From positions 1,681,691 to 1,745,690 of the forward strand of contig JACDOX010000027.1 of the NCBI GenBank assembly GCA_014549065.1: DNA of 64,000 nucleotides, in the 5' to 3' direction. Of this stretch, positions 37,117 to 48,700 are shown in pieces. The stretch's first letter is position 1. Each line of letters begins with the position of its first letter. The notes under the pieces were generated by a model. That model was not told the origin of the DNA, searched no databases, and worked only from the letters and a program-made list of their open reading frames with translations. This DNA is from Cardinalis cardinalis. Its lineage: Eukaryota; Chordata; Aves; Passeriformes; Cardinalidae. Position numbers and translations under genes: made by a program.

Positions 37117-40010
37117 ACAGCTATGCTGTAAACACAGCACCAGCACTGGCCATCTTCATCTGCATGGTCNCAACCACTAGAAGGAAGGAGTTGTATTGTG
37201 ATATAAAGGTAGCAGCTTCTACCCTGGCCCNGAGAAGTATCTGGTGATTCCACAAGCCCTCCAGGAAAAGGGTGGGGAACTGGGCTTGTACAAGTTCGAG
37301 ACTTTCAGGTGTATCACAGTGTGGGAATCCTTTTTTCATGGCACTTAGTGAGTCAGCTCCCTTTTGCAAGCTTATCAGGTTAAATCACTATTTTTCNGCA
37401 TCTCAGCAGGGTTTGCTCAATATGAAAACACACTACACAGGGCATTAACTCGTCTGTCCTGGACCTGCTCCAGCAAAATACAGAATTCACAGCATGTGAC
37501 AAAAATTCCCACCAGGAGCATTGCTCTTTGTGAAATTACTATATTGACTGTTGGTCTCTTGGGGATTTTTGCAGTGAATGTATTTGAGTTCAATACCAAG
37601 TTGTTGGCAGTGCATTTTTGCAAAGATCAGACCCTTTGGGAGAACATTTCAGGATACATTGAATTTTACAGCTCATTCTGCAACTGCCATGAAGGAACAG
37701 TTCTCGGTCCATCCTTACTAACTCAAAACTCAGAAGCAAGTTTTCCCTTGNGCAGGTTTGCCAAAAATAAAAGAAGCACTGAATTTTCCACATAATATTA
37801 GAGAGTGAAAGCTGAGCTCAGGCCCAAGTTCAAGTCACCTCGAGTGTGTAATCAGTTGGCCAATGGCACATGCAAAGTCATCTGACTGAATTCTATTTCA
37901 CAATGAGCTAAGGTTAGATAATATAAATATATTGCATTTGTCAAATGCTGAAAGTGCACTCATGGACCTTCAATGGCTTGCAGTAACTTATTATGGCACT
38001 GTTGAGTGGGTTTGCATCCGAGCCTCGAGATTNCTTTGTGATTTTGAAATCTTTCAGCTGCTTGTAATGAAACAATTCATATACCATAAAAAGAGAAAAA
38101 CACTTAGACATTTAACCAATAAAGAGGCCCATATGGGCCCATGTACTCATCAGGACNTTTGAAGCCATGCTGCTTTACAGACTAACAACAATTAGTTATC
38201 ATTCCAGCACCTTGTATTTGAAGTTTCAATGCATTATTGTTGATTGATTGCATTAACCAAGGAAAACTCTTTTGGTTAATAATTGCATATTCTGGTTGTA
38301 GATCCACTGATAGCCCTCCCCATTCTCCACCAGGAAGCAACACCCTGTTGTACCAGAGCTGCTCCAAGCAACACNCAACACGCTGCGTGGCTGCAGACAA
38401 GCAGCCTTTATTTCGGAAGTATTTCCCTCTTTAGCCTGCTTTACAGTGATGTGTGGTCGCCCCACAAGCACTGATCTTCTCCTGGTTGTGTGACCAAACT
38501 GCCATTAAAGTTTTCTCCTCTCAGGCTGCAGCACTGGGCCAGCCAAAGCAGGGATGCTGGCAGTCTGAATAGCACAGGGACCATCTGAGGAGGGAAAGAT
38601 GTACTCTGACAGCATTGGCAGCTACTGTATGGTGAGCTAGCCCTGCCTAGCTCTACCCTCACAGCCAGATAGGGACAATGTGCCTTGGCCNCTGGGTCTC
38701 AATGAGCATCAGACCCCAGGCTCATCTGGCCATCTTTCATGTCTCACACACTTTTTTTGACTCTGCAACTTCCAACACAAAAAAGGACAAATGTGCCCTG
38801 GGCAGAAAGTTTCTGGGAGCTTTCTTCCCTGCTCAGATGGTGGAAAGCACGCAAGTTTTGGCACCTTGCCCCATTTTCCCCAAGACAGCCAGACCTCTTG
38901 TCTCCTATTGTCTTTCTTTTTCCCCACAAGACATTTCAAAATAAATAAAGACAGGTGCCAAAGTCTATTTGCTCTTGCTTCCTAATCTTTTTGCATGTAT
39001 CATAACATGGACCAGTGCTTTATTACATGAGTTGCCTATTTCCTCACATAGGCACCCCACATCTGAACCTCAAACTGTCTGCCTAGAAAAACAACTCCAG
39101 GGCAGAAGCAGAAAAGGTTTCCCTTTGCTATTTCAAATCCATTGAACAAATACCAACAGCTTCATTTGTCCCAAAGGGACCAAATGAATTTAATATTTCC
39201 TAGGATAAAAGGCCTTTGTTCAAGCAGTTCTCCCTCCTTCAAGCCCTGAGCCAGTAAAACCTAGCCTGGCCCAAGTACTCTCTAAAGCAGCATAAGAGAA
39301 AGATCTTTGGGCAACTAGGAAAAGAAAGAGCCCAGAAAAAGCCATTGTCTNCCATGCAGGGGGAAGACCCAGGCTTAAGATCCTTCTTTCAAAAAGATGG
39401 GAGTCTCCCAAAAATCGAGGTTTACTTCCCAAAAATATACAGCTGCTGTTCAGGCTGGCTCTGCACAGCAGCTGCTGTGCCTTATTCTGGGCTGTTCTTG
39501 TAAGTNTTGCTATTGCACTGGTCAGAAGAGCACCTCCCAGACTGTGTTATTCATTGTGTGACCACTCAACAAGGCCACCTGAACCTGCTGGTGGTGGCAT
39601 TCCTTTGCAGGTGCCCCAGCCCTGTGCAAGCAGTGCAGTCCCATCTGTAGCCACTGCCACTGCCTTGGCAAATCAGGACTCCCATGAGCCCCATAAAGAT
39701 GTCCTTGCCCTGGAATTCCCCTGCCCTTTCTCAGGCTATTTCCACTTCATTATCTGTAAGTCGTCTCTCTGGCTAATTCCTTGCTGGAGAAGAAAGAAAT
39801 TACCCACATTTCAATCTGCTTGATCCAAGACCATACCTAGGGGCATCTACTAGGACATGTGATGAAAGTATTTCCAAGAAAGAAGATATCTCCTGGCTCT
39901 TCTGTGCTGTGACTACAAGCACCAGAAGTTCATGTGTAATACAGAAAAACTCACACTGTCATGTAAGGGACCAATCCTGTCTCTTCCATGGCTTCTTATA
40001 TCTTCTTCTT
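37117..40010. other. Unique non-coding DNA
   Basis: No gene or transposon is recognised. The plus frame at 37364-37795 (143 codons) contains two ambiguous codons, overlaps two minus frames and has no family resemblance. At 38678-38985 several frames are open on both strands at once, which points to low stop-codon content, not coding. An AT-rich non-repetitive block lies at 37900-38110. Confidence 0.6.
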
Positions 40011-40096
40011 ATGGTTTGAAAAGGACCTCAGAGATAATTAAATTCAGCATCTTGCCATGGGCAGGGACACACTTTCCATCTGAACAGGTTGCTTCA
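40011..40096 (-). mobile_element. CR1 LINE 3' fragment, diverged
   Basis: ATGGTTTGAAAAGGACCTCA, GAGATAATTAAATTCAGC, CTTGCCATGGGCAGGGACAC and TGAACAGGTTGCTTCA follow the reverse-complement CR1 3'-UTR. The terminal tail itself is missing, and the fragment is about 86 bases long. Confidence 0.82.
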
Positions 40097-42334
40097 GTAT
40101 AAAACATATGTGGACCCTCACTTCCCTGGACCATTTGTGTGATGAGTGCCAGCCTCTCCACTAGCACAACTTGCTGTTTCAAGGCTGAGAGCTAGATTGG
40201 TTTGCCTAAGTACAGGTGAACAAGGCACTGCCAGCTGCAAACAGCATCTGAGGCAGTGGCACAGTGCCAACCATACCCTACTAAGTGACAGCCAGAGGCC
40301 ATACCAAGTACCCAAGAATGCCTCAAATGGCACTACATGTTTGGGTTTAGGCAACTGAATCAGGTCCACAGCAAGTACAAAGCACACTTCTCGCCATGGG
40401 CAAAAGTGCCAGCCTTGAACTCAACCAACTACAACCTCAGTTCAGTAAANCAAACCAGAGAGGTCCACATGCCTGGGAAGGAGCATTTTGGGGTGTCCAA
40501 GCCATGCCAGTGTGGCAGAAAGAGCTGCATACCCCTTCATTTGAGGGGACACAGTCTGAAATCTTGCCGTGCNTGGAGCACCAAAAGCTACAGGGGCAAG
40601 GTGCTGAGCATGGAACTGTAGGCTGATGCCGCAGCCTCCACTTTGGTTTCTCTCAGTAGTATGTTTGCTTCAATGGCTGATGCCATTTTAGAATGTTGCC
40701 TTATATTTATTTCTCTTTTTTATCTGTGCAATAAGTTGAAAAATGCCATATGCCTGTTTTTATATTCCTCAGGCTTCATCCCCACACACACACCATGTAC
40801 ACACGGTTTCCAGTTGAGTAAGGAATGCGACGCATTTATCTGTGGCTCAGCACAGACACTGGTATACCAATGCATACATCCAGTGTGGGAGTAGGAGAGA
40901 TATAGGTGCCATATGGAAATCACATCTGACACATACAGCTTGGGACAAATGGGAGAAAAATCTGTGCTGCTCACGTGCACCATGCAAAGAACTTNTTCTG
41001 AAAATTGTTGTTAGCTTTGGCTTTATAACTCTCTGATATACCAAAGCACAGATGACAGCTTGTTATCAGAAAGGAGTTGGAGGCAGAGATGGGACTTGAT
41101 TGTGGCACAGAAGGAGAATTGGTCACCCTCGGCTTCCTCCCCTCACCCAGATTTGCAAAGAGGCTGGACCCAGCCTAAGGAGGCAGCTGTGCTACGCCCA
41201 CCCACCGACTGGCAGCTCCACATCGGCATTCCCATGACTGCCAGGAAAGAGCTGGCTGCCATCCTGCCTCCCAGAGCTCCCTCGCTTCAGGGGACAATAA
41301 ACACTTCACCTTCTAAAAACTGGATTGCCAGATACTGTATACAGCCAAATGATAACTGATAGGCAAAGAAGAGAAATCAAGCACGGCAAGGAGTTTAAGG
41401 TGGGNTGAGAAAAAGATAAGTTAGAAATAGGATTTAATTATACAGATGTTATGGTGATTAGGGTCATCCAAGTAGGTTGGTGGATTTGCAAATCCAGGAA
41501 GTTTTGCTCTGGTGACAACAATTTCTTTCCCCTCCATCTTGCCTCCTAGACAGCACAGCCCTCAGAGTGCCTAGAGGGAGACGACCTTGGTAGTATCCCT
41601 GCTCCTAATGATAAGAGGGGTTGTACCAGCAGTGATGCAACTTGTTTGGATGCTCAGGGCAGGCTCAGCCCCCAGCAGCACTCAGGCAGTCTGAAGGGAG
41701 GCTGCTTTTCCAGGGGTGGGGAGTGGGGAGGAGGAAGACGTGATTTATGGAGGAGGCTGGCACGGATCCACCGATCCAGAGGTTTGCAAGTAGAAGGTTC
41801 TATCACCCACTCGCTATGCAAAGAGACTCATACCACCACCAGTGAAAGTCTGAACAAAGACCCAAGGGCTGGGCTGGTGGAGGGAACATGTTCTCTAGCG
41901 TGAAATGAACGTGGAGTTGAAAACGTNGGGTGTTGGGTGGAGCTGCGGTGGTCATGATTCCCGGGGGCTGTGGGTGATGCAGGCAGAGCCCTTCCCTCAA
42001 GTCTCACAAAGNCAAAACTGCAACCCTGGGAGCTGAACTGGGCAAATTCATTTGTTTAACCCTTAGAATGCAGCTTCTAACCAGCTGCAGTTGCTCATAA
42101 TTGTCTCGGATGAAGTGAATAATGACAAAATGTCCCAGTTTTTATCTGCCCAGCACCAAACCTGTTTTTACTACTTACAAAGTGCTTTGGGGGGNGGTGG
42201 TATCAGCTGTTGGTATTTTCCATACAAACATTTCCCTCAGCAACCATTATTCTCAGTCAACCCAATCCAACCTGAAATCCTTGCACTTACACAGTCCTAG
42301 AGAAGGGATTGATTCTCATCAGTCCAACAGCGAT

Positions 42335-42384
42335 GGAGGAGGAAAAGGAGGAGGAGGAGGAAAAGGAGGAGGAGGAGGAAAAGG
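42335..42384 (+). repeat. GGA-rich purine minisatellite
   Basis: An 18-base unit, GGAAAAGGAGGAGGAGGA, is repeated about 2.5 times, giving a pure purine strand of roughly 50 bases. The regular interruption by AAAA marks the higher-order unit. Homopurine tracts of this kind can adopt triplex or two-tier G-quadruplex structures. In one plus frame it would read as Glu/Lys-rich, but this frame has no other coding signs. Confidence 0.9.
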
Positions 42385-43302
42385 TCAGAGGACAGATGCA
42401 GGCCAGGTTACTAAAACAGAAGGGAACCAAAAGAGTCTCACAAAACAAGGGCCAAGGAATATGCCTGCTCTCTTTCTCCTTCAAGAAACTGCACAGCAAG
42501 GTACTGACTATAAAAACAAACACAGCATTACAATGCAGAGGAAGGAAAAACCAAATCCCAATCACACAGAGGCAGAGAAGAAAAAGATTAATCAACTTAT
42601 GCCAAACCTAATAATAACATAGTCCTCACCATTAGCCTCCCCAAAAGAGAGGAAAGGAAAACAAAGGCGCTGAAACATTAAACACAGGAATTAATGGAAA
42701 ATATCAGGCAAATGTAAGAATAACAAGGAGTGCAAGACTGCAAACTGGCTTCCTTTTCACTTTCCCCCATTATGCATACAGAGACAGAAAGAAAAAGAAA
42801 GCACCATTCCCAGCCATAGTAATTCTGTAGTTTGTAGTTAGGAAAATTATTTGTAAGCCAATTGAACTAAGATAGCTAAATTTTGTTGTTCCAAATGCTC
42901 TTGACTTGGTAGAGTCATTCTGCTGAATTAGGTATGAAGTCAATGTGATTGCATTTGAATCCTGCTCTGAGCTCTTGCAGAGAGAGAGACCTGCACTGCT
43001 GGAGCTCAGGAGCTGTCAGGGAAAAGCCTGAAGTGGAGTGTGTTCATCCTTGAATGGCATCCTCCAGCCAGGCATGAGGACAGGCTTCTGCACAGCCAGG
43101 CTGTNGGGTCTGCTGCGTTTTATCCCACCCAGCACAGTGCCCAGGCTCAGGGCAACATTTTGCTATGTCTTTGGCAGCTGTCCTGACTGAGGGATGGAAT
43201 TAATTTCACCCAGCTGTGAATCTCTACAGAGGAGACATTTCCAGATGAAATTATCACCCAAGGGATGCTCTTGGCAGACAGTGCAGAGAAACAAGCCTTT
43301 CT

Positions 43303-43324
43303 AAGGTGAGATTCACCTCACCTT
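43303..43324. repeat. Short inverted repeat
   Basis: Arms AAGGTGAG (43303-43310) and CTCACCTT (43317-43324) flank the 6-base spacer ATTCAC. Each arm contains CACCT/AGGTG, the core of ZEB/SNAI-type sites. This could be a paired binding site or chance. Confidence 0.35.
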
Positions 43325-43768
43325 CAACAAGGTGTCTAAAGTAAATCAGGTGAGTCAGTCTCAACAAGNGCCAATTGCCCTCCATTGCATACTAAGGGAC
43401 TGTGGGTGTCTAGTTCAGGGGAAGGTACATACTTGTATGAAAATAATTCCATCTCTACTTTATTTCCTATGCACATATTCAGGAAATGCATTTATTTATA
43501 TTTAATTTATTTTCTTGCATAAGAGCAAGAGAATAAAAGTAAGCACATTCTCCTCCAGCAATGAGAACCACAACTCACATTTGCCTTCCCTTCTAGCTCC
43601 TAAGCCTCTTTCTATTATGTTTTTTCCAACCTCAGCCCTCCCCACAGCCCCATCATCCTTTTAGTCATGCAGTGATTCCTTCTAAATAGTCCCTTTCCTC
43701 TTCAATCTTTCCCACTGGCTATCCAGCCCACCCATCCCAACTTCTCCCAACCAGCCCTCTCTCTCAGC

Positions 43769-43791
43769 AAATCCAAATCCAAATCCAATCC
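43769..43791 (+). repeat. AAATCC hexamer array
   Basis: Three exact AAATCC units plus a partial AATCC in direct tandem. Minor slippage repeat. Confidence 0.8.
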
Positions 43792-45079
43792 ATTGTCCTT
43801 GTCCNTCCTTTGCAAGAGCATTGAGACTGCAAGAGGAGTCCAGTCCCAATGTCCATGTTTAGACATGGATGGGACAGGGGAACCAGTGGTCAGGCTGGAC
43901 AAAAATCCCTGTTCACGCAGTTGCTCCCCTCAGTTGCTCCTGCCATGCAGGAAGGAGCAAAGCTTTTATGGATTAAGTCACAAAACCAGTNATTTATAAA
44001 CGGAGGAGAGTTTTGCAAGCATTGGCAGATTTCCACACAGATACTAAGGTACATCCCTGATGCAAGANCACCATCCTGCCAAATTTTGAATCCATGTCAC
44101 AGTGTGGGGGATGCAAAAATTCTCAGAGGAAAGGCCAACAGAGCTTTTAAAGACTGATATTTATTTCCCCCACTGTTCTTCTTGGAAATGGATGAGTCTG
44201 GCTGGGTTTTTTTTTTCCTTTCTCACATTTCTCCACATCAGTGTAAAACACTTGAGACAGGTGAGGAAATTCTGACATGGTTATGAAGACTGTCTCCAGC
44301 AACTTCTGTAACAATGAGGCTGTTCCCACTGGCTGTTCCCAACTAATAAAACACAGCATAGCATCATTTACTCACAAACTTCATTCAGCTCTGAAGCTCA
44401 TATGACTGCTTCTAAAACTTTCCATGTCTGCTTTCCAATAGACAAATTCTGCTCTCACAAAGAGATGGACTTTACCGACAACCATGCCAAATCTTACATA
44501 AACAAGGTAAAAAATTTGCCCACACCGGATCTTCANCTGGCTTATTCCTGGTCCTGATTCAGTAGATGTAAGTATGCTGAAACACTGAGTCTATATAGAG
44601 TCCATACCTTAAGGAAGTTCAGCTCAGTACCCACACATGGTGGTTTGTAACATGCCTTTCTCAAAGAAACCACAGCAGTGTTCCTAAAGCTTGTTCAGAG
44701 TGCAAGGATGACATGTAGAAAAAGGCTTTGAAAAGCTAGGGGGATATCCTATTATACTTTTAAGGAGTTCTTGTATGTGAGCATGCAAATGGGCTCCCTG
44801 GGTTCTGGTCCTCCACTCTTGTGCAACTTCTGTTCACTACCTACACCTATAAAATCCTATACTCAGTATCACATAAGCTATTTTTCTCACATAGAATCAT
44901 TAAGCTAGTCATTAAGTTTCTCCAAAGCTAAGTCACCCCTGCATACTCCTGAGGGTCCCACCTACACTAAAAGTTGGGGATTCAGCTTCTGCACACAATT
45001 TCCTGCAGTATTTCACTCTCCTCACCACTGATCTAACCCTGACTTTCCCTGCTGCTCTTTCAACTAAACCTGTTTCCCC

Positions 45080-45310
45080 ACCATGGACCTGGAAAGCAGA
45101 TGGTTTCCTTCCATCATACAACAATCTTACAGATATCTGAAGGCTGTTACCACAATAATTCCCAGCCCTCTTTTCTTTCAATTAAATCAGGCCCATCATT
45201 CGGATTTTCTACACAGCACAGGACTTTCAGATCATCAAGCACTGGCATGGATCTCTTCTAAATACCTTCCATCGGTTGACTTTTGTCACGAAGCCCAGTC
45301 TCCACAACCA
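45080..45310 (-). mobile_element. Possible ancient CR1-like remnant
   Basis: ACAGATATCTGAAGGCTGTT, ACCACAATAATTCCCAGCCC, CTTTCAATTAAATCAGGCCC and the following CATCAAGCACTGGCATGG, ATCTCTTCTAAATACC resemble, in order, the reverse complement of the ORF2 C-terminal part of old amniote CR1/L3-like elements. Divergence is high and the boundaries are guesses. It lies just upstream of the clear CR1 at 45392 in the same orientation, but it corresponds to sequence more internal than that copy retains. Confidence 0.35.
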
Positions 45311-45391
45311 GCTACGTCACAGCTGAGGATCCACTAACAGTGGGCAGGATGGACAACTGAGGGAGCANGTCAGGCAAGACTTCTCCATGTA

Positions 45392-45728
45392 CATCATAGA
45401 CTGGTTTGGGATGGAAGGGATCTTAAAGATCATCGAAAGTTCTGACCCCCCTGCTATGGGCAGGGACACCTTCCANCAGATTGCTCAGAGCTCCATCTCA
45501 CCCGGCCTTGTACAGTCTCTGGGATGAAGCACCCACAACTTTTCTGGACAACTTGTTCCAGTTCTTGAACAACTTGTTCACCCTCACAGTTAAGAGTTTC
45601 CTCCTTACACCTAATCTAAACCTACCCTCTTTCTTGAGCCCATTCCCCCTTGTTGTATCACTACATACCCTTTAAAATCATCTCTCCAACCTTGCTTCTT
45701 GTAGTCTCCCTTCAGGTACTGGAAGGCC
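45392..45728 (-). mobile_element. CR1 LINE 3' fragment
   Basis: CATCATAGACTGGTTTGGGA, TGGAAGGGATCTTAAAGATC, GCTATGGGCAGGGACACCTT, AACTTGTTCCAGTTCTTGAA, TTTCCTCCTTACACCTAATC, TAAACCTACCCTC and CCCATTCCCCCTTGTTG follow the CR1 3' end in reverse complement, then CTCCCTTCAGGTACTGGAAG marks the ORF2 end. A tandem-like echo (ACTTGTTCCAG / ACTTGTTCACC) is seen near 45550-45580. Truncated, no intact frame. Confidence 0.9.
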
Positions 45729-48700
45729 ACACCTGGGTCACAGAGTGTAGCTCATAGCAGGGGCCATGTGATGAAGTCTGTGCTGTTACCATGGTCCTTA
45801 CAGCTCTCTCAAGGCTGCATGGCAAAAATAGAGTTAGAATATTGACTGAGGCTCTTAAATTAGCCTGCCCAGGTGGAAAAAGAAATAAGACATGCCATTC
45901 AGGAGGAGATGAATAAGGATAGGCACAGTGCACCCTGGAACAATGAGAGAAAGACTGACAAAGAGGCCCAAAGGTGTGACTCATGATTGAACAGTTGGAG
46001 GACATTCGTTTTTGGTTCATGGCATGTGGAATGAGTGCCCAGCAGACAGGATACCCACCCAGACCTCTCCTGGGAGCTGGTAATCCCCACCCAACGGCAC
46101 CAGTCAGGCTCCTGCATCAGTACCACAAACCGTAGAAGGGCACCCTGCCAAGTGTTTTTTTCAGGGTGTCCATATACTTGGCATGGCTACACTCACCAAT
46201 TTTCAGCAGGCTTCGAGCCTTTCCTCGCATCATCCTCTCAAACCACAGAGCCTGGAATATCTCTACTTCTGCTTATATAATACTCCCAAATTGGCTTTCA
46301 CAGTCTCTGTGAACCACACACAAAACCTTTGCCTTAAAGCAAAACACCCTTCTCAAGCAACAAGGAACCATAGCAGGCACTGGGATCACAGGAGCGGATT
46401 CCCACTGCTCAGCGAAGGGCAGCGCCATTCCACATCATCCTCTGTATGCAGGGCTTGGAGAGGTGTGTGAGAGGAAGCAGCTTTTCCCCAAGCACCTGCT
46501 GCTCCCCCAGACTCCCCCGCCTCAACCTCAGCATGCATATAAATTGCTGCAACTGTGTCAGAAGAGCAGGAATGCATCACGGAAACCCTTCCCCTGTAAC
46601 CATGGCTGGATGTAATGCTTGCAAGTGTGAAGCGCTCATGTTTGTGCAAGAGCATTTCCGTACACCGTGTTCCACCTGGAGCACGGCAAGAGGAGTTCAC
46701 TGTGACCCTGTCACAGCATCATATTTAGGCACAATCACACTCTGCTGCCATGAAGGAGGTGAGGGAGGGAGCGGGGAGCTGAAAACTCTCGTTTAGTGCC
46801 AGCTGAAGCAGTAAGTGACAAAATTCAGGTTTCCACCCACTTCCTTCTAAATTTGACATTTTGCAGCTATCATTTTCCACAAATCTGAGGAAAACGTACT
46901 TTTAGGAATAGCAGCACGACTCTAGCCCATAAAACTCTTAGAATTCACGTCACTTTATTGATAAATGTGCCAAACAGCAATGCAGGCAGCTATGAGAGAA
47001 CATCAGTAAGAGTGCAGTAAAGGTCAGTGCAACAGGACTGCAGTAGGGACAACACAGTGACTGCCATGTCAACAAAAATACTCAGATGCACCTCAAAGTC
47101 TTTGTTTGAGGGTGAATCTGTTATCATTCCAAAAAATATGTTATGAACTCCATTTCATTAAGGGATGTATACACCTCTATTAAATCTCCCCTTAAGCAGA
47201 GATAAAGAATGCTTTTATTAGCTCGACTGTCTTCTTTAGTGTAGCTATTACCTGGCACATGGCAAAGCAAATGGAGGAGAGACCAGGCANCAAACTAGGC
47301 TGGGGACTTACCTGCTGTTTGTCAATTTTGTCATGAATGGTTCTTGAATAGATAAAATCCAGTGGCAGAAAGGCAGGTAGCTAATGAAACCAATGAAAAT
47401 GCTGCACAGATGGAACGACCTGCAGTCAGGTGGTGTGCGGGGTTTAAGGCTAAGACATGCTCCACAGCCCAAGGGTCCTTNGAGAGCTATGAGGAGCTGT
47501 CCCCCAGTCTCCCACTGAACTGTGGAACAGCTCAGTGCTCCATGGAAGGANATAGGGCCCAGGGACCGACCGTACAGCAGACCATTAAAGCTGGGGCAGA
47601 GGGATCCAGACAACATTTCACTGTTCTTGTTAATCACTCTGTGCAAAGTGCAACAGCTAATCATGAGAAATAGGGACAAAGCCATCTCAAAATGTTCAAC
47701 CACCTGGCAACTGAAGGACAGGAAGGAACACTCAGGACCCATAAGAAAGCAAAGAAACACATATCCAAATCTACTAGATGACGAGTTGCATATTTTTTCC
47801 CCATTATTTTGTGTATCTTTCAAGGGAAGGTTTTTGATCACATCTGTTCCACTAATTTAAGTTAAATTTAGTTAAATTAAATTGAAGTTAAATTAAATTG
47901 AGTCAGCTCAAAACTGCATTTCTCAATTATAAAATTATTTTTCACAAAAAAAATAATACAAACAGTAAGGCAAAGGGAGAGGAAATATGTAATCCCAAAC
48001 TGCAGCTCCTGGAAACAGATGGAGCTGAAGATGACTTCAAGGAGAAGAACCAGACTCTTCTGCACCTGGGGACCTCAGCAAAGCAGAGGCATTGTAGCAG
48101 TGTCCTACCACAGCTGCATCATGTGGCAACAAGAGTTTGTGGTTCCTCTGCTCTGCTGCTGCTCCAGCTGCAAGGGTGGGTGATTCTGTGATACACATCT
48201 GCCAGGGCTCCATCAGTGCTAACACACCTAATGGTTGTATGAAACACTTCCCATCCTTGCCAGAAGCAATTTTGCAAAGGTGTAGATTGGAGTTTTGTCC
48301 TCCACTTGGCATTTATCCTGCCTCAAATGGAGTAAGATGTTTTTTAAAAGCAAATATGTTTCCTCAGCTGAAAAAAAACCCACCATAGTCAGAATTTTGT
48401 ACAAGCTTATAGATGTTGCCAGACAAAGCCTTACCATGATCACAAGATTTGTGTAACAGAATTCAGAATTTGCTGTTTGGCTACATACTACTCTATGTTG
48501 CAAGGTCCCAATGTATCTGGGACTTCCAGATGCTCTGAAAATAAAATAGCATACTCAAAATAGCAATATGNTTCAATAAAGCTACCAGTGTTACTAACTA
48601 TATTCCTAGTCTATCTAACTCCAACTGGTTATTAGTGCCATTAATTATGAAAGTAAAGTAATAATAAGCCAAACAGAACTAAAACTGAATTTTTAAAATG

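Larger units (their letters stand above)
40097..45079. other. Unique non-coding DNA with simple repeats
   Basis: No gene or transposon is recognised. It holds the GGA-rich minisatellite at 42335-42384, a hairpin-capable inverted repeat at 43303-43324 and a short hexamer array at 43769-43791. The 166-codon plus frame at 42122-42622 runs through the GGA array (giving an artificial Gly/Lys-rich segment) and is not considered a gene. Confidence 0.6.

Noticed and set aside
42122..42622. 166-codon plus-strand open frame with a Gly/Lys-rich centre
   Set aside because: The centre is the GGA minisatellite read in frame. Simple repeats lack stops and inflate frame length, and the flanks show no protein family.
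47308..47841. 177-codon minus-strand open frame, the longest in the window
   Set aside because: It contains two ambiguous codons, is overlapped by plus frames of 103 and 112 codons, has no domain or family resemblance and no splice or promoter context. A few frames of this size are expected by chance in 64 kb.
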